From positions 18,629,274-18,693,273 of the forward strand of contig OY744537.1 of the NCBI GenBank assembly GCA_963556195.1: a stretch of DNA of 64,000 bases, in the 5' to 3' direction. The notes under the pieces were generated by a model that was given only the letters and a program-made list of their open reading frames with translations, was not told the origin of the DNA and made no database searches. Origin of the DNA: Sepiola atlantica. Taxonomy: Eukaryota; Mollusca; Cephalopoda; Sepiida; Sepiolidae. Of the stretch, positions 54,216 through 64,000 are shown one piece after another (the stretch's first letter is position 1; each line of letters begins with the position of its first letter). The position numbers and the translations under genes are program-made.

Positions 54216-55290
54216 CTAAACCAAAGAAAAGCTGATCTTTGCATGTGTCCTTGTCATATGAAATAACCAAACCTGCATATTTTATTATTTGAGATGAGTC
54301 AGAAGACTTAATGGTTCAAATGATTGACCAAGAAGATGAAGGCCAAAAGTATCATCTATTTTAGAAGATAAGCATTTAATTATTCCTTGTAAAAGAAATA
54401 CAAGAAAAATGAAAAGTATATATTAGCTGGAACTACTGTTTACATAAAAGGAAAGACTTGTTAAACGGATGTGTGGCAGCTAAGAAACTATTATAAAATG
54501 CAATTCCATCTGGATGGTGCGACATTATTGGCCAAAATGTTATCTTGCAACAAGATAATCGCTCAAAACGCAGCTCAAAAATTGTGTAATGCTTATCTCT
54601 AATCAAAAGGAAAGAACACTTGACCAATTAGGACTCGGCTTTCTCAGTCTCCATCCAAGAGAACTTGCATGGTATTAGCTGGATCATCGATAAGCCAACC
54701 CAGATAGTGTATAACTTTCATGAAAACATCCAAAAGAAACAATAGAAAATGCATTGGGTTTTTTTTTCTATGAGGTAAAAATGTCTGATAAAAGAAGTCT
54801 TTTCACCAAGTGTCAGATGTTTTTAAGAGATATCAAGTTTCAATAGAATCCAGTGGATAATGGACGTGTTTAATGTCCAAACTTTAACACATTATTTAAA
54901 AAAAAAAAAAATTGTTCCTAAAGTGTAATAAATATGAAAATACTATTATTATGTTGCTTGAAAACAATCTTTACCCACTTGTATCATAAATTTGGCTCAC
55001 ACCACTCAACATATATGTGGTATAGAATTCACTCTTGTTGGGTTGAGCTGGTTTCCTCAGAAGGAGGAGGAGGTTTCTAAGGAATTAAATTCACAGGCGG
55101 CCCCCAGTTGCATGTACATCTCGGTCAGAGGAAATAATGACGTTTTGTTTTAGAGAGAGAGAGAGAGAGAGAGAGAGAAGTGGCATCATCTAATTGACCA
55201 AAATATATGTCATATAAGCCAATAAAGAAGTTTTAACTATTTCAACATTTTCGTTTTTTATGTTATATTTATAAACAGATGTTTCATCCA
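54216..55290. other. Unassigned sequence
   Basis: (GA)n tract at about 55153-55178. No gene supported. Confidence 0.55.
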
Positions 55291-55293
55291 ATT

Positions 55294-55295
<2 letters not shown>

Positions 55296-55367
<72 letters not shown>

Positions 55368-55368
55368 A
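55296..55368. repeat. (TA)n then (TG)n microsatellite
   Basis: TA to 55347, TG to 55368. ORFs of alternating Tyr/Ile are artefacts. Confidence 0.95.
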
Positions 55369-55763
55369 TCGAGGCAGCATTTTTTCCTTTAGACACGTAT
55401 TATTAAAAAATAACCGACAACTCTTGTCTGGATATTTTTGTATTGATCCCTTCAATTTTCCGGATTAAAGTCTTAATCTCGGATGAGAATTGGCTGATGA
55501 AACTGCCGTAATTTACATTTTGGTCCAAAGTACTTTCTGACCCATCAGGGTCCATCTTCAGTGGAATAATGTCAATCAGGTAAAGACCTGGAGTGAGATT
55601 TATAATTAATTATGGCGAGAAAATTTAAATATGAAACTATATTTATTGGGTATTATAAGCATTTAAGTATATTAGTACTAGTGTTAAAATTAATCTTGTT
55701 AATAATCGTTTTTTTTTTATTTTAATGTGTAGAGCTTCTAGTATGTGGCATTTTTAATAATAA

Positions 55764-55769
<6 letters not shown>

Positions 55770-55811
<42 letters not shown>
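55770..55811. repeat. (TA)n microsatellite
   Basis: About 20 TA units. Confidence 0.95.
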
Positions 55812-55813
<2 letters not shown>

Positions 55814-55990
55814 ATGTGATCTAGAGAATTACGATGGAGATGTGGAATAAGTGGTTAGCAGGATCACGCAACGAAATTCGAGAAGCTGCAAAAAGTAGTG
55901 CAGCAAAATTCAGGCACGGCAATGCGGACCTTGGTGAGAGAGATGGGTGTCAAAGGGCGACTATAAAAACCGCTGAATGAGAATCTTTGC

Positions 55991-56007
55991 TACTCCTCAT
56001 ACAAAAA
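55991..56007. repeat. Target-site duplication, left copy
   Basis: TACTCCTCATACAAAAA, repeated at 56357-56373. Confidence 0.9.
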
Positions 56008-56356
56008 AAAATAGTTTTTGGCCTTTTGGCTAAGATCAAAGTGTAGAATCTGTTCCGATGGATACTGCACCCCATAGACTGGTATTGTCTTGGCCTTCGG
56101 GGCTTGATTTACGCCGGTCTATGGGCCTGTCCTATGCAGTTCTAGGAGGTCCACCCTCCCAGGCTTCGCCTCCCCTCTTTGGGGAGGAGTAAGTTTATTG
56201 CTTACTGCCTGAGGCGCCCCTACCGGGGAATGCCGACAGGGCTGCCCAGGCAATTTTTAAACCCCACTTTCCCGACCCGACCTTGGGTCACATCTTACTT
56301 GTGGGAGTAAGATAAAAACTGGCCTTGTGCCTAACTCCTGGAGAGGAGTAAATCAA
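56008..56356 (+). mobile_element. U2-snRNA-headed SINE, copy 2
   Basis: The U2-like head (GGCCTTTTGGCTAAGATC, AAAGTGTAGAATCTGTTC) begins about 12 nt in; the branch-site element is GUAGAA here. The body is colinear with copy 1 with roughly 3-4% differences by eye. The terminal ACTCC/GGAGT hairpin is followed by AAATCAA. Perfect 17-bp target duplication. Inserted in a mariner transposase relic. Confidence 0.9.
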
Positions 56357-56373
56357 TACTCCTCATACAAAAA
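56357..56373. repeat. Target-site duplication, right copy
   Basis: Identical to 55991-56007. Confidence 0.9.
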
Positions 56374-57039
56374 TCACAAGGGCCAAGTACTCACTGCTAC
56401 AGCTTGAACAAGTGGCTTGTCTACAGTCTGCACCAAAAACTGCGCGTCATGAAGACCAAATGCCCTCAAACTATGATGGTCTTTGGATGTGTTTGCAGCA
56501 GTGTAAGTCTTTTTTTCATCGCTGGAATAACAATAGTCTGACTGAAACATCATTTATAGGTCTAATGCACAAAGGTTATGTAAATAAATCTTCCATGAGC
56601 CTAGATCAGTCTTCTGTGAAGACAAGTTATGGGGAGTAATTAAAATGGAAATGGTTACATAAAAACATTGAAATGTGTTGAATAAGAAAAAAATCATCTT
56701 ATTAATTACGCACTTGTCGCTAAAGATGTACAATTTAGTTTAACTCATTTAAGATTGCATGAGACACTTCAAGATCCTTGTTCTCCATGTTTCTGGCTGA
56801 CGATTGTTCTAGCCCAGCAGCCTGTATAGCTCCTTTTTGTAATTAGCATTGAGTTAGTTAAAGTGGACTTTCGATTTACTTTCGGCAGCCTTGTAACTCT
56901 TGCTTTCCCTTATTTTGTCATTTAGTCTTCACATTCCATGAGTGATGTTTTTGACAAAGGGGGAAGAAGTGCTGTTTTCTGGATCGGAATCTGACAATCT
57001 AACACTTATCGTTGGCTAGTTTGTGATCTTGAAGTAGTA

Positions 57040-57128
57040 TTTTTTTCTTAGCTCCTTACATCAAGTGGCTTTATGCCTTGTCTGGAGCGATTTACATAAA
57101 AAAAAAACCAAAAAAAAAAAAACCTGGG
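57040..57128 (+). mobile_element. Extreme 3' end of jockey-like LINE
   Basis: TTAGCTCCTTACATCAAGTG, GCCTTGTCTGGAGCGAT and an A-rich tail: only the last 75 bp or so of the family at 7966-8290. Confidence 0.75.
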
Positions 57129-57238
57129 TAGTATTCAATAGAAACTTAATTGTATAGTATATAAATAAAACATTTACTTCTTGTTTTACAATCGAGCACT
57201 CTGGTTTATTTTTCCTACTGATATAAGGTACATGCCAC

Positions 57239-57246
<8 letters not shown>

Positions 57247-57284
<38 letters not shown>
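57247..57284. repeat. (TA)n microsatellite
   Basis: TA tract preceding the inverted dispersed repeat. Confidence 0.95.
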
Positions 57285-57289
<5 letters not shown>

Positions 57290-57290
<1 letters not shown>

Positions 57291-57615
57291 AATCCAGGTA
57301 AAGTAAAGATCCACAGGATAGGAATCCAAAGAATTTCAACCGAGATTATAAAAAGTGCTCAATATCAAATAGAGCTTTTATATATATGATTATTTTTATT
57401 CATACAGACATGTACAAAATCTGCGACACTGGCCTGTTTATGTTATCGTTATCAGCTGTTAAAACCTGAGATCTCATCAGACAAAATTAAAAGTAAGGAG
57501 GTAAGGATTAGATTTTAATTCTGCCTGACGAGATCTCAGTTTTTAACAGCTGTTGATCGATAACATCGACATGCCAGTATCGCAGATTTTGTACATGGCT
57601 GTATAAATATAAATA
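57290..57615. repeat. Dispersed repeat with inverted arms
   Basis: Left part 57290-57395 matches the complement of 35540-35640 (TAATCCAGGTAAA, GTGCTCAATATCAAAT). Then 57405-57490 and 57520-57605 form inverted arms (GTACAAAATCTGCGACACTG against its near complement; GAGATCTCATCAGAC against CTGACGAGATCTCAG). Possibly two retroelement ends facing each other. Confidence 0.65.
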
Positions 57616-58380
57616 ATCATATATATATGGTATTTAGATCTGCATGGCTAGGTTTCCTTCTTCTTATCTATTTGCCTATCTGGTACTAAAGGTACTTGAA
57701 CATTTTTATCATGCATCTTTATTCCTATATAATTTGACATGACTACTACCATATCACATGCCTTAAGGGCAGTGTTTTATAATTATTATTATTTACGTTT
57801 ATTTATTTATTTATTTTTATACCTCCATTTTTTGTGAAATAATAACTGAATTGTGTCTACATTTGGTGATGGAGTAGGTGGTATCTTTATCAGCACTGCT
57901 GGAGTGGCATGAATTTAATAGCTGTTCTGTTTTTCAATCTCTGAAACAGTTACATGGTAAACAGCTGAGGATTCCCTTTTTCTATTTCATGATTTAAGGT
58001 AAGGTCCCATGTTTATGTTTTATTGTAATATATTGTTGAGTCCCCTTTTTGTATTTGTGAATTTTCCAGCAGTAAGTTGGATTACAAAAATACTAAGACT
58101 GTAATATGTGAATTTAGTATCCCTAGGAATTCAAACTACATTCTTTTTTATAAATAACTTAGAGCTTCTTTAGACATACATATATGGGTTATAATGAAAA
58201 AATTCCAGGAGGAAATCCGGGTATGAGAGCTCAATGTGATAAACAGAGCAAGAATAAAATGAAGTATAATAACACGAAATTACATAATCATCGATGCAAT
58301 AATTTATTTCAACCTTATGGTTTTTTCAAGCATCCGATCCAGACGATTACATTTTTGAAACTGAAATAAAAAGAATTAAA
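57616..58380. other. Unassigned sequence
   Basis: No gene or known element recognised. Confidence 0.5.
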
Positions 58381-58399
58381 TTCACACTCGACAATTCAA

Positions 58400-58745
58400 A
58401 TATAATTGGAGAGAGGGGGGGGGGGTAACAACCTATTTAATACATATTTAGAGAGAGGGGGAATTTTGAAACATATCAAATCTTTAAGTATAAATTGAGA
58501 GGGGGAATTGCATAATTTATTACAGACCGTGAGGGAGAGGTCATATGTATAATTAGAAAATGTAAAATTGGGCATAGATGATGATGGAGGAGGGGGAGGG
58601 GGTCATGTTTTTCAAAAGAATCGGGTCGTGTCAAAAATTAACAGTATTAACCCTCATCTCATTGTTTGATGACACCTACTGTCTAGCGATCAATGTATAT
58701 TATGAGTGGAGGGGGGGCCTAAAAAAGAAAGGAAAGGGGATTTGA
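58400..58745. repeat. Purine-rich GAGAGGGGG stretches
   Basis: Repeated GAGAGAGGGGG motifs at 58412, 58452, 58497, 58590 and 58705. A degenerate tandem repeat is likely but the period is irregular. Confidence 0.5.
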
Positions 58746-59216
58746 AAGTAGATACTGACTAAATTCTGAGACAATCTCACTCACGTACACATACACAGGC
58801 AAGCATAAACGCGTACACATCATATGTACATACACACCCACACACATACAATTATACACAAACATACATATATACATATATATACATATATATATATATA
58901 TCAAAAACACATATAGTTTGAACGACCGACCACTGCTTCAAACCCGGTCAGCTTACCTCAAGGAAATACTAAATTATCAGGCCAGTTGGAAAAGCGAAAA
59001 AAAAAAAACGAAAAATCAAAAAGGAAATAGAGAAAGAGGGAAAGATATAAGAAAGAAAAAGCAGAGACACGGCCAAACTTCACCGGCTGTACGCGTGTCA
59101 AAACCCTAAGTCATCCTCAAGGCGGGAAAAAGGAAATCTTTTTATATTGTGATCAGAGACATAACTATTATCTAACACACGCACGCACACACACATTCTA
59201 TTATACACATGCATGC

Positions 59217-59218
<2 letters not shown>

Positions 59219-59250
<32 letters not shown>
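59219..59250. repeat. (TA)n/(CA)n microsatellite
   Basis: TA dinucleotides then CA-rich sequence. Confidence 0.9.
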
Positions 59251-59657
59251 TTACATACACACACACATACATACATGCCTACCAGAATACACACTTACAC
59301 CCACACATATACACATAATCACTATATGTTCTTATTGTCAAATATTGATAAAATATAAAATTATAGAAATATATTTTATGAGGGGAATTTAGATTATTTA
59401 CGTCGATTCATTTCTATTATAATTTATTAAATTAATCTGTGTTTAGATGATATTATTCTTTTATTATTTTATATTTTCTCTCCTATTTTCGATTACACCA
59501 AACAGCTTTAGGTATTCTTAATTTGTATATTAATTTTTTTAAACAGTTTTTAATAAATTAATATTCTGTAATATACATTTGTAGTTTGCATTGTCATATT
59601 TTCTTATACATAAGTAAGTTTTATTATAGTAAAATGTCTGATGTCACTGGGATGCTG

Positions 59658-59700
59658 AGAACAGATACTACTCTTTGATCTTAGTCAAAAGGCCAAAGAA
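59658..59700 (-). mobile_element. Isolated U2 5'-end fragment
   Basis: The minus strand reads TTCTTTGGCCTTTTGACTAA then GATCAAAGAGTAGTATCTGTTCT, the U2 5' end with GUAGUA intact and two or three changes, then departs into sequence unlike the SINE body. It may be a U2 chimera from template switching, a second family, or a truncated U2 retrocopy. Confidence 0.7.
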
Positions 59701-59799
59701 CTACAAAAAACAATGTTTTTATGACTTGGCATTTTTAAATGAATGAAAACAAACTGATTTAATCTATTATTATATTATCTTTTAATGAGGGTGAGTAGC

Positions 59800-60570
59800 A
59801 TATTATAGGGTCTGTTGTCATGACAGTCTTCCCCGAAATTACCTCCTCCATTTTTAAGGGGGCAGCGGTAATCCTCACAGATATTACACCCTCCTTTGAG
59901 GGAGGGGGTTCTGTTCTGTTGTCATGAGACCATCTTCCCAGGGACTACCTTCTCCTTTTATTGGGGAATGGTAATGTAATATCTTTTTTGTTGCCATTAT
60001 ACCATACTCACAGCATTACATTCTTTTATGAAGGGATCCTCCCTGGTATAACCTCCTTCATTTTGGAGGAGGTATTGTAGTATATGTTCTGTTGTCATGA
60101 TACCACTCTACCAGGCATTACTTCATCCTATGGGGGTACAGTGTAGTATATTTTTGTTCATAATGATACCATCTTCCCAGGCATAACCATCTCCTTTTGA
60201 GGAGGAGGAGGAGGAGGAGGAGGTGAATCTTCACAGGCTTTACCTTCTTCTTTGAGGGATAATGTAGTATATTTTCATTTGTCATGATACATTCCTCCCA
60301 GGCATTACCTCCTCTTTTTTGCGGGTGGGGGGGGGGGCAGTATTGTATATGTTCGTTCTTCACAATACCATCCTCACAGGATTATCTTTTTTGTGTGTGT
60401 CTGTGTGGGGGTTAGTGTACTATCTATTCTGTTATCATGATATCATTCTCATAGGCATTAACTCCTCCTTTATTTGGATTTTTGGGGGGGGGGTAGTATT
60501 TGTTCGTCATTATCTCTTCCTTGGGGGGAGGGGCAATGTATGTAGTTTGTTCACCATGACATCCTCTCAG
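59800..60570. repeat. Hairpin satellite, about 70-bp degenerate units
   Basis: About eleven units of the form GTTCTGTTGTCATGATACCA, TCCTCCCAGGCATTACCTCC, then G-rich GAGGAGG..GTAGTATAT. CCTCC and GGAGG blocks within a unit can pair. G-runs vary greatly in length between units (for example 60323-60336, 60484-60493). Confidence 0.88.
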
Positions 60571-60779
60571 CCTAGAAAAAATATGCAACTTGAGCGATCA
60601 TATATTTGCTAGTATAATATAAAAAGCAATTATTATATATTTTATATATTTCAGATCGATTCTTATGGGAATCAAATTTCAGAATCAAATCGAAACCTGT
60701 AGTTATCTTTGAAATATTTTCTCAGTTATCCTAGCTGAGTTTTGTATTGATTTTTAAAAATCTACCCAGTCAGCTGTTT

Positions 60780-61640
60780 TGATGTGCAAAAGAATTTTTT
60801 CGGAACATTAAAATGTAAGTTTTCTGTGATTTGAGATCTTTTATGAAGAGTGTCGATTCCATTTCGCCATTGTTTTTTTTGTGTTGTTTTCGGTACTGAT
60901 ATAGAATGAACCCCTAATTTTCGCCAACTTTGCGTCCGCATTTTCCAGCAGTTTACATAAGCCACCGAAAAAATCTGCCGCGAAGACAGATAGGCGATAA
61001 GGACACTGCTGCTTCAAGTAAATATTATTTAAACTTTTCTCAAAAAACATTTGTTTAGCCGTTTTGTTCTGTGTATATAAAAAAAGGGTGCTATTGCCAA
61101 ATGGGCATCTAGAGATTCGCATATGTGACTACAAATGGAGAAAGCCGAATCCAAATTAACAAAGTCCCCCCCCCTCCCGATGTTAAGAATGGATTTCTAA
61201 ATTTGCCGGGGATCATAAAACTATTATACATAAAAATTGTTCAACAGTTGATTAACTATTCTTTCTTCGTTTTATGTAAAAAGAAAACTTTTCTTGAAAA
61301 ATAAATTTGATTATTAAGTTTTTTTTGTTGTTTTTTTTAACTATTTTTGTTCATGTTATATAAAAAAAACTAAAACAAAACCTTTGACCAGTTGTTTAGT
61401 TTTAGTTTCCTAAGTATAAAAACAAAAATGTATTTACTTGACGTCCTTATCACCTGGCAGTCTTTGTGTAGGCTTTTTCCGGCGGCTTACGTAAACTGCC
61501 TGAAGATGACGGCGGAAATTGGGTCCAATTCTATATCAGTACCTTGTTTTCATGGACATTTTAAGACTTTTTGCATGAAGTTTCGCTTTGATGGTGTACA
61601 GTTTTTGTTTGACAATATCTGACGGTGGGAGTTTGTGTTT
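60780..61640. mobile_element. Foldback element
   Basis: Inverted arms at about 60840-61030 and 61425-61560: the left complement reads TTTACTTGAAGC.., CTTATCGCCT, GTGGCTTATGTAAACTGC and ATTCTATATCAGTACC; the right reads TTTACTTGACG.., CTTATCACCT, GCGGCTTACGTAAACTGC and ATTCTATATCAGTACC. The spacer is about 400 bp. No coding. Confidence 0.75.
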
Positions 61641-61750
61641 ACTGCCTGAATTTGTTCAAGAATGATTTAAATTCTCATAGAAACACGTGTTAGCTTTTCT
61701 ATGCTTCAAAACTGACATTAAATCATAGTATGATATAACTACGATCTGTC

Positions 61751-61822
<72 letters not shown>
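61751..61822. repeat. (TA)n then (TG)n microsatellite
   Basis: TA to 61772, TG to about 61821. Confidence 0.95.
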
Positions 61823-61828
<6 letters not shown>

Positions 61829-62082
61829 ATGTACAAAACTACAGTAGCACATATTTTAAGTGCTTTTAGTAAGCCTAAACAGATTCACAATAAAAAAAAT
61901 CTAAAAATGGCACACATGAAAAAAAAAAAACCCAATCAATTGTGTGTTATTTTACTGAAGGATATTTTTGTATTCTTAACAAAAGTTGTATTCAGTGCAG
62001 GTTACCTTTGAAGATCTTCCGATTCTTGTTTGTAAAAAAAATTTAAAAGAAATAGTACGAGTTTATCAAAGAAGAAAAAGAA

Positions 62083-62085
<3 letters not shown>

Positions 62086-62157
<72 letters not shown>
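62086..62157. repeat. (TA)n microsatellite
   Basis: About 36 TA units. Confidence 0.95.
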
Positions 62158-62160
<3 letters not shown>

Positions 62161-62460
62161 ATGCATATGGTGTCTTCAAAGGATCGCATATGATTCCTTC
62201 GTCTCAATAGATTATTGATTAGAAATGCCTGCAAGGATTTAAAAGAATCTTGGTTGGAAAGAGGTTAATATGCCTAAGAATGCAATGGTATGATCGTTCA
62301 AGAGAGAGTCACAGAATTCGATACCGGATAAATAATAATGATCCACAATAATGACAACAGTTATTTCATCCAGATATATATTATTATTTCATGTATACAC
62401 AAATATAATATTATAATATATTGCGTATATATATTTTCAGTATTTACTTCAACAGCGCTT

Positions 62461-62472
62461 AACATGTGAGTA
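62461..62472. repeat. Target-site duplication, left copy
   Basis: AACATGTGAGTA, repeated at 62800-62811. Confidence 0.8.
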
Positions 62473-62799
62473 TTGATTTACTCCTCTCCAGGAGTTAGGC
62501 ACAAGGCCAGTTTTTATCTTACTCCCACAAGTAAGATGTGACCCAAGGTCGGGTCGGGAAAGTGGGGTTTAAAAATTGCCTGGGCAGCCCCGTCGGCATT
62601 CCCCGGTAGAGGCGCCTCAGACAGTAAGCAATAAACTTACTCCTCCCCAAAGAGGGGAGGCAAAGCCTGGGAAGGTGGACCTCCCAGAACTGCACAGGAC
62701 AGACCCATTGACCGGCGTAAATCAAGACCCGAAGGCCAAGACAACACCAGTATGGGGTGCAGTATCCATCGGAACAGATACTACACTTTGATCTTAGCC
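62473..62799 (-). mobile_element. U2-snRNA-headed SINE, copy 3, 5' truncated
   Basis: Same body as copies 1 and 2, in reverse. The head starts at GGCTAAGATCAAAGTGTAGT, so the first 8 or so U2 bases of the conserved block are missing, and GUAGUA is intact. Slight 5' truncation with intact 3' hairpin and AAATCAA tail is typical of LINE-style reverse transcription from the 3' end. Flanked by a 12-bp duplication. Confidence 0.88.
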
Positions 62800-62811
62800 A
62801 ACATGTGAGTA
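62800..62811. repeat. Target-site duplication, right copy
   Basis: Identical to 62461-62472. Confidence 0.8.
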
Positions 62812-62964
62812 GAACTAAGTAGTAGTACTATATATAAGTATTATATATTATGTCCTATGTCCTATCTATTTGAAACTTCCATGGTTAGGTCCCGGCGGCC
62901 TTGACATTATTAAAAGGATATTCTTCTTCTATTCAACGCTGTTTTCCAGCAACCATGTTTCTTT

Positions 62965-63370
62965 TCGTAAGGATGTTTTGCGACCATTCAAAAGAATTCT
63001 GTTGTTTATAAATTCCTATGTCAGTGTGGAGCTTACTACATTGGAAAGACATCCCAAAGATTAGAAATAAGAATATCCCAACATATACCATGTGATATTC
63101 GTTTACATAAAGTTTCGAGATCATCCGTGAACTTTCAAGCACAGGAATCAGCCATCGGTAATCACCTGGTTGGTACAAATATTTGTTCTGACTAGTATTC
63201 CGATGGGTGCTTTTCTGTTTTACACAGTGCTAGGTAGAACTATCATCTCAATATTATTGAGGCATTAGTTACTAACAATTCTCGACCTAGCCTGTGTAGA
63301 CTAAAGATTTTGAAACATAAGTTGGAGATTTTCCATGACTCAAATCTCCCATAACGTTGAGAGATTTACC
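62965..63370 (+). pseudogene. Penelope-like element, GIY-YIG C-terminus
   Basis: Forward reading gives VVYKFLCQCGAYYIGKTSQR then LEIRISQHIP, with the paired Cys and YYIGKT of GIY-YIG nucleases in Penelope-like elements. It is followed by SAIGNHL, SVLHSAR and LNIIEALVTNNSRPSLC, RLKILKHKLEIF. One or two stops near 63193-63235 break the frame. The reverse-transcriptase half is absent. Confidence 0.75.
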
Positions 63371-63585
63371 ATTTCTTTTTCTGTCTCAATTGATTTCTCC
63401 AACTTAAACAATTTCCCCCTCATTTATCATTCGATTATCTTAGTTTTTAATTTATCATTATGACGTTTACTCTTAGAGGGTCAGACGATAAGGCCGTAAG
63501 GAAGATTTTAGCAATTTTCTTTTTGATTAAAAAAATGTTTCCTCTGAAATGTATCTTACCATTTTGTTGTACTCGAAATCTACTT

Positions 63586-63591
<6 letters not shown>

Positions 63592-63631
<40 letters not shown>

Positions 63632-63815
63632 GGAAGTTTCTCAACTATTAAAACTATATTTAAAAAAAAAAAACAAAAAAAAAACTTATAGTCCCAAGTC
63701 TTCCAGTGGAAAATCACTCATGTAAGTCAATTTATTTTTTACAGTTATTATATTAGTTTATTTCTAACACAATTTTAAGGGATCATCAGTTGTTTACCAT
63801 GAAAAACTGTTTCGA
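63592..63815 (+). repeat. (TA)n plus Penelope-associated repeat, copy 3
   Basis: (TA)n 63592-63626, then GTCTCGGAAGTTTCTCAAC to TTTACCATGAAAAACTGTTT. It passes directly into GIY-YIG coding at about 63815. Confidence 0.8.
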
Positions 63816-64000
63816 TATATATATTGCCATCAATTCTACGTGGGAGAAACACAACGTGAATTAAAGAAACGATTAAATGAACATAAAAGGGACATAAAAA
63901 ACAACAACCCTCTTAGTGCACTTTTCTCCCATGCTCTAGAATATGGTCATGCATTCAAATTTGAACAAGCCAAAATCACTAAACACATCCACAACAAATC
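63815..64000 (+). pseudogene. Penelope-like GIY-YIG domain, cut by window end
   Basis: An open frame to the last base reads YIYCHQFYVGETQRELKKRL, NEHKRDIKNNNPLSALFSHA and EYGHAFKFEQAKITKHI. The FYVGET-R-L-K-R-L-NEHK pattern is the GIY-YIG nuclease core of Penelope-like retroelements. No stop occurs within the window, so it may be intact to its end. Upstream it joins repeat sequence, not reverse transcriptase, so it is 5' truncated or rearranged. Confidence 0.78.

Larger units (their letters stand above)
55830..56660 (+). pseudogene. Mariner-like transposase relic split by U2-headed SINE
   Basis: Left part: NSGTAMRTLVREMGVKGRL and NENLCYSSYK, a transposase segment between the DNA-binding and catalytic domains. 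Right part, after the SINE: SSYKNHKGQVLTAT and then, after a deletion, RVMKTKCPQTMMVFGCVCSS. The two sides join at the SINE's 17-bp target duplication, so the SINE inserted into an older mariner copy. Stops and deletions make it inactive. Confidence 0.7.

Noticed and set aside
57440..57560. Hammerhead at CTGATGAGATCTCAG / CTGACGAGATCTCAG
   Set aside because: GAAA is absent in both this locus and 35480; the core is only half present.

Overview
This window looks like an intergenic or intronic stretch of a large, AT-rich, repeat-dominated animal genome. I found no host protein-coding gene, no intact tRNA or rRNA gene and no operon-like structure. Nearly every recognisable segment is a transposable element, a relic of one, or a tandem repeat. 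The mix (tRNA-headed SINEs, Penelope-like retroelements with GIY-YIG ends, R4/Dong-like and jockey-like LINE relics, Helitrons, mariner relics, foldback elements, dozens of (TA)n tracts, and an inverted-repeat element carrying a mollusc-type GGGAGATAAC motif) fits a mollusc, plausibly a cephalopod. That assignment is inference.

Layout. 1-8 kb: mostly featureless, with a tRNA-headed SINE whose tail folds as a hammerhead ribozyme, a second hammerhead 90 bp later, and a palindromic SINE cluster. 8-14 kb: a LINE 3' end, foldback elements, a U2-snRNA-headed SINE with a 16-bp target duplication, and a 2.4-kb minisatellite of 39-bp units. 14-22 kb: a hammerhead fused to LINE sequence, LINE ends, and a nested hAT-like element that holds a miniature LTR element (164-bp LTRs) and a 2.0-kb Helitron. 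A second, uninterrupted copy of that hAT-like element at 21.2 kb shows both empty sites. 22-32 kb: Penelope-like remnants, a 33-bp minisatellite, LINE and mariner relics, and a hAT element nested in a LINE. 32-42 kb: an internally deleted LINE, facing hammerhead-like motifs, a SINE/hammerhead unit flanked by long direct repeats, a 1.5-kb Helitron and a pogo/Tigger-type element. 42-55 kb: an (ATT)n array abutting an R4/Dong-like LINE, mariner relics, the most complete reverse-transcriptase relic (48.4-49.7 kb), mini-Helitrons, and a composite 127-bp repeat family whose modules are circularly permuted between loci. 55-64 kb: a U2-headed SINE inside a mariner relic, a hairpin satellite, a 5'-truncated U2-headed SINE, and two Penelope-like GIY-YIG endings, the last cut by the window edge.

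The elements form a nested record rather than a pathway. Autonomous LINE and Penelope families would supply reverse transcriptase for the SINEs and ribozyme-bearing units, and younger insertions interrupt older ones. The most interesting signals are the U2-snRNA-headed SINE family and the recurrent hammerhead ribozymes with palindromic stem III, at least two of them on tRNA-headed SINEs. All assignments come from reading the sequence; no alignment or database search was run.
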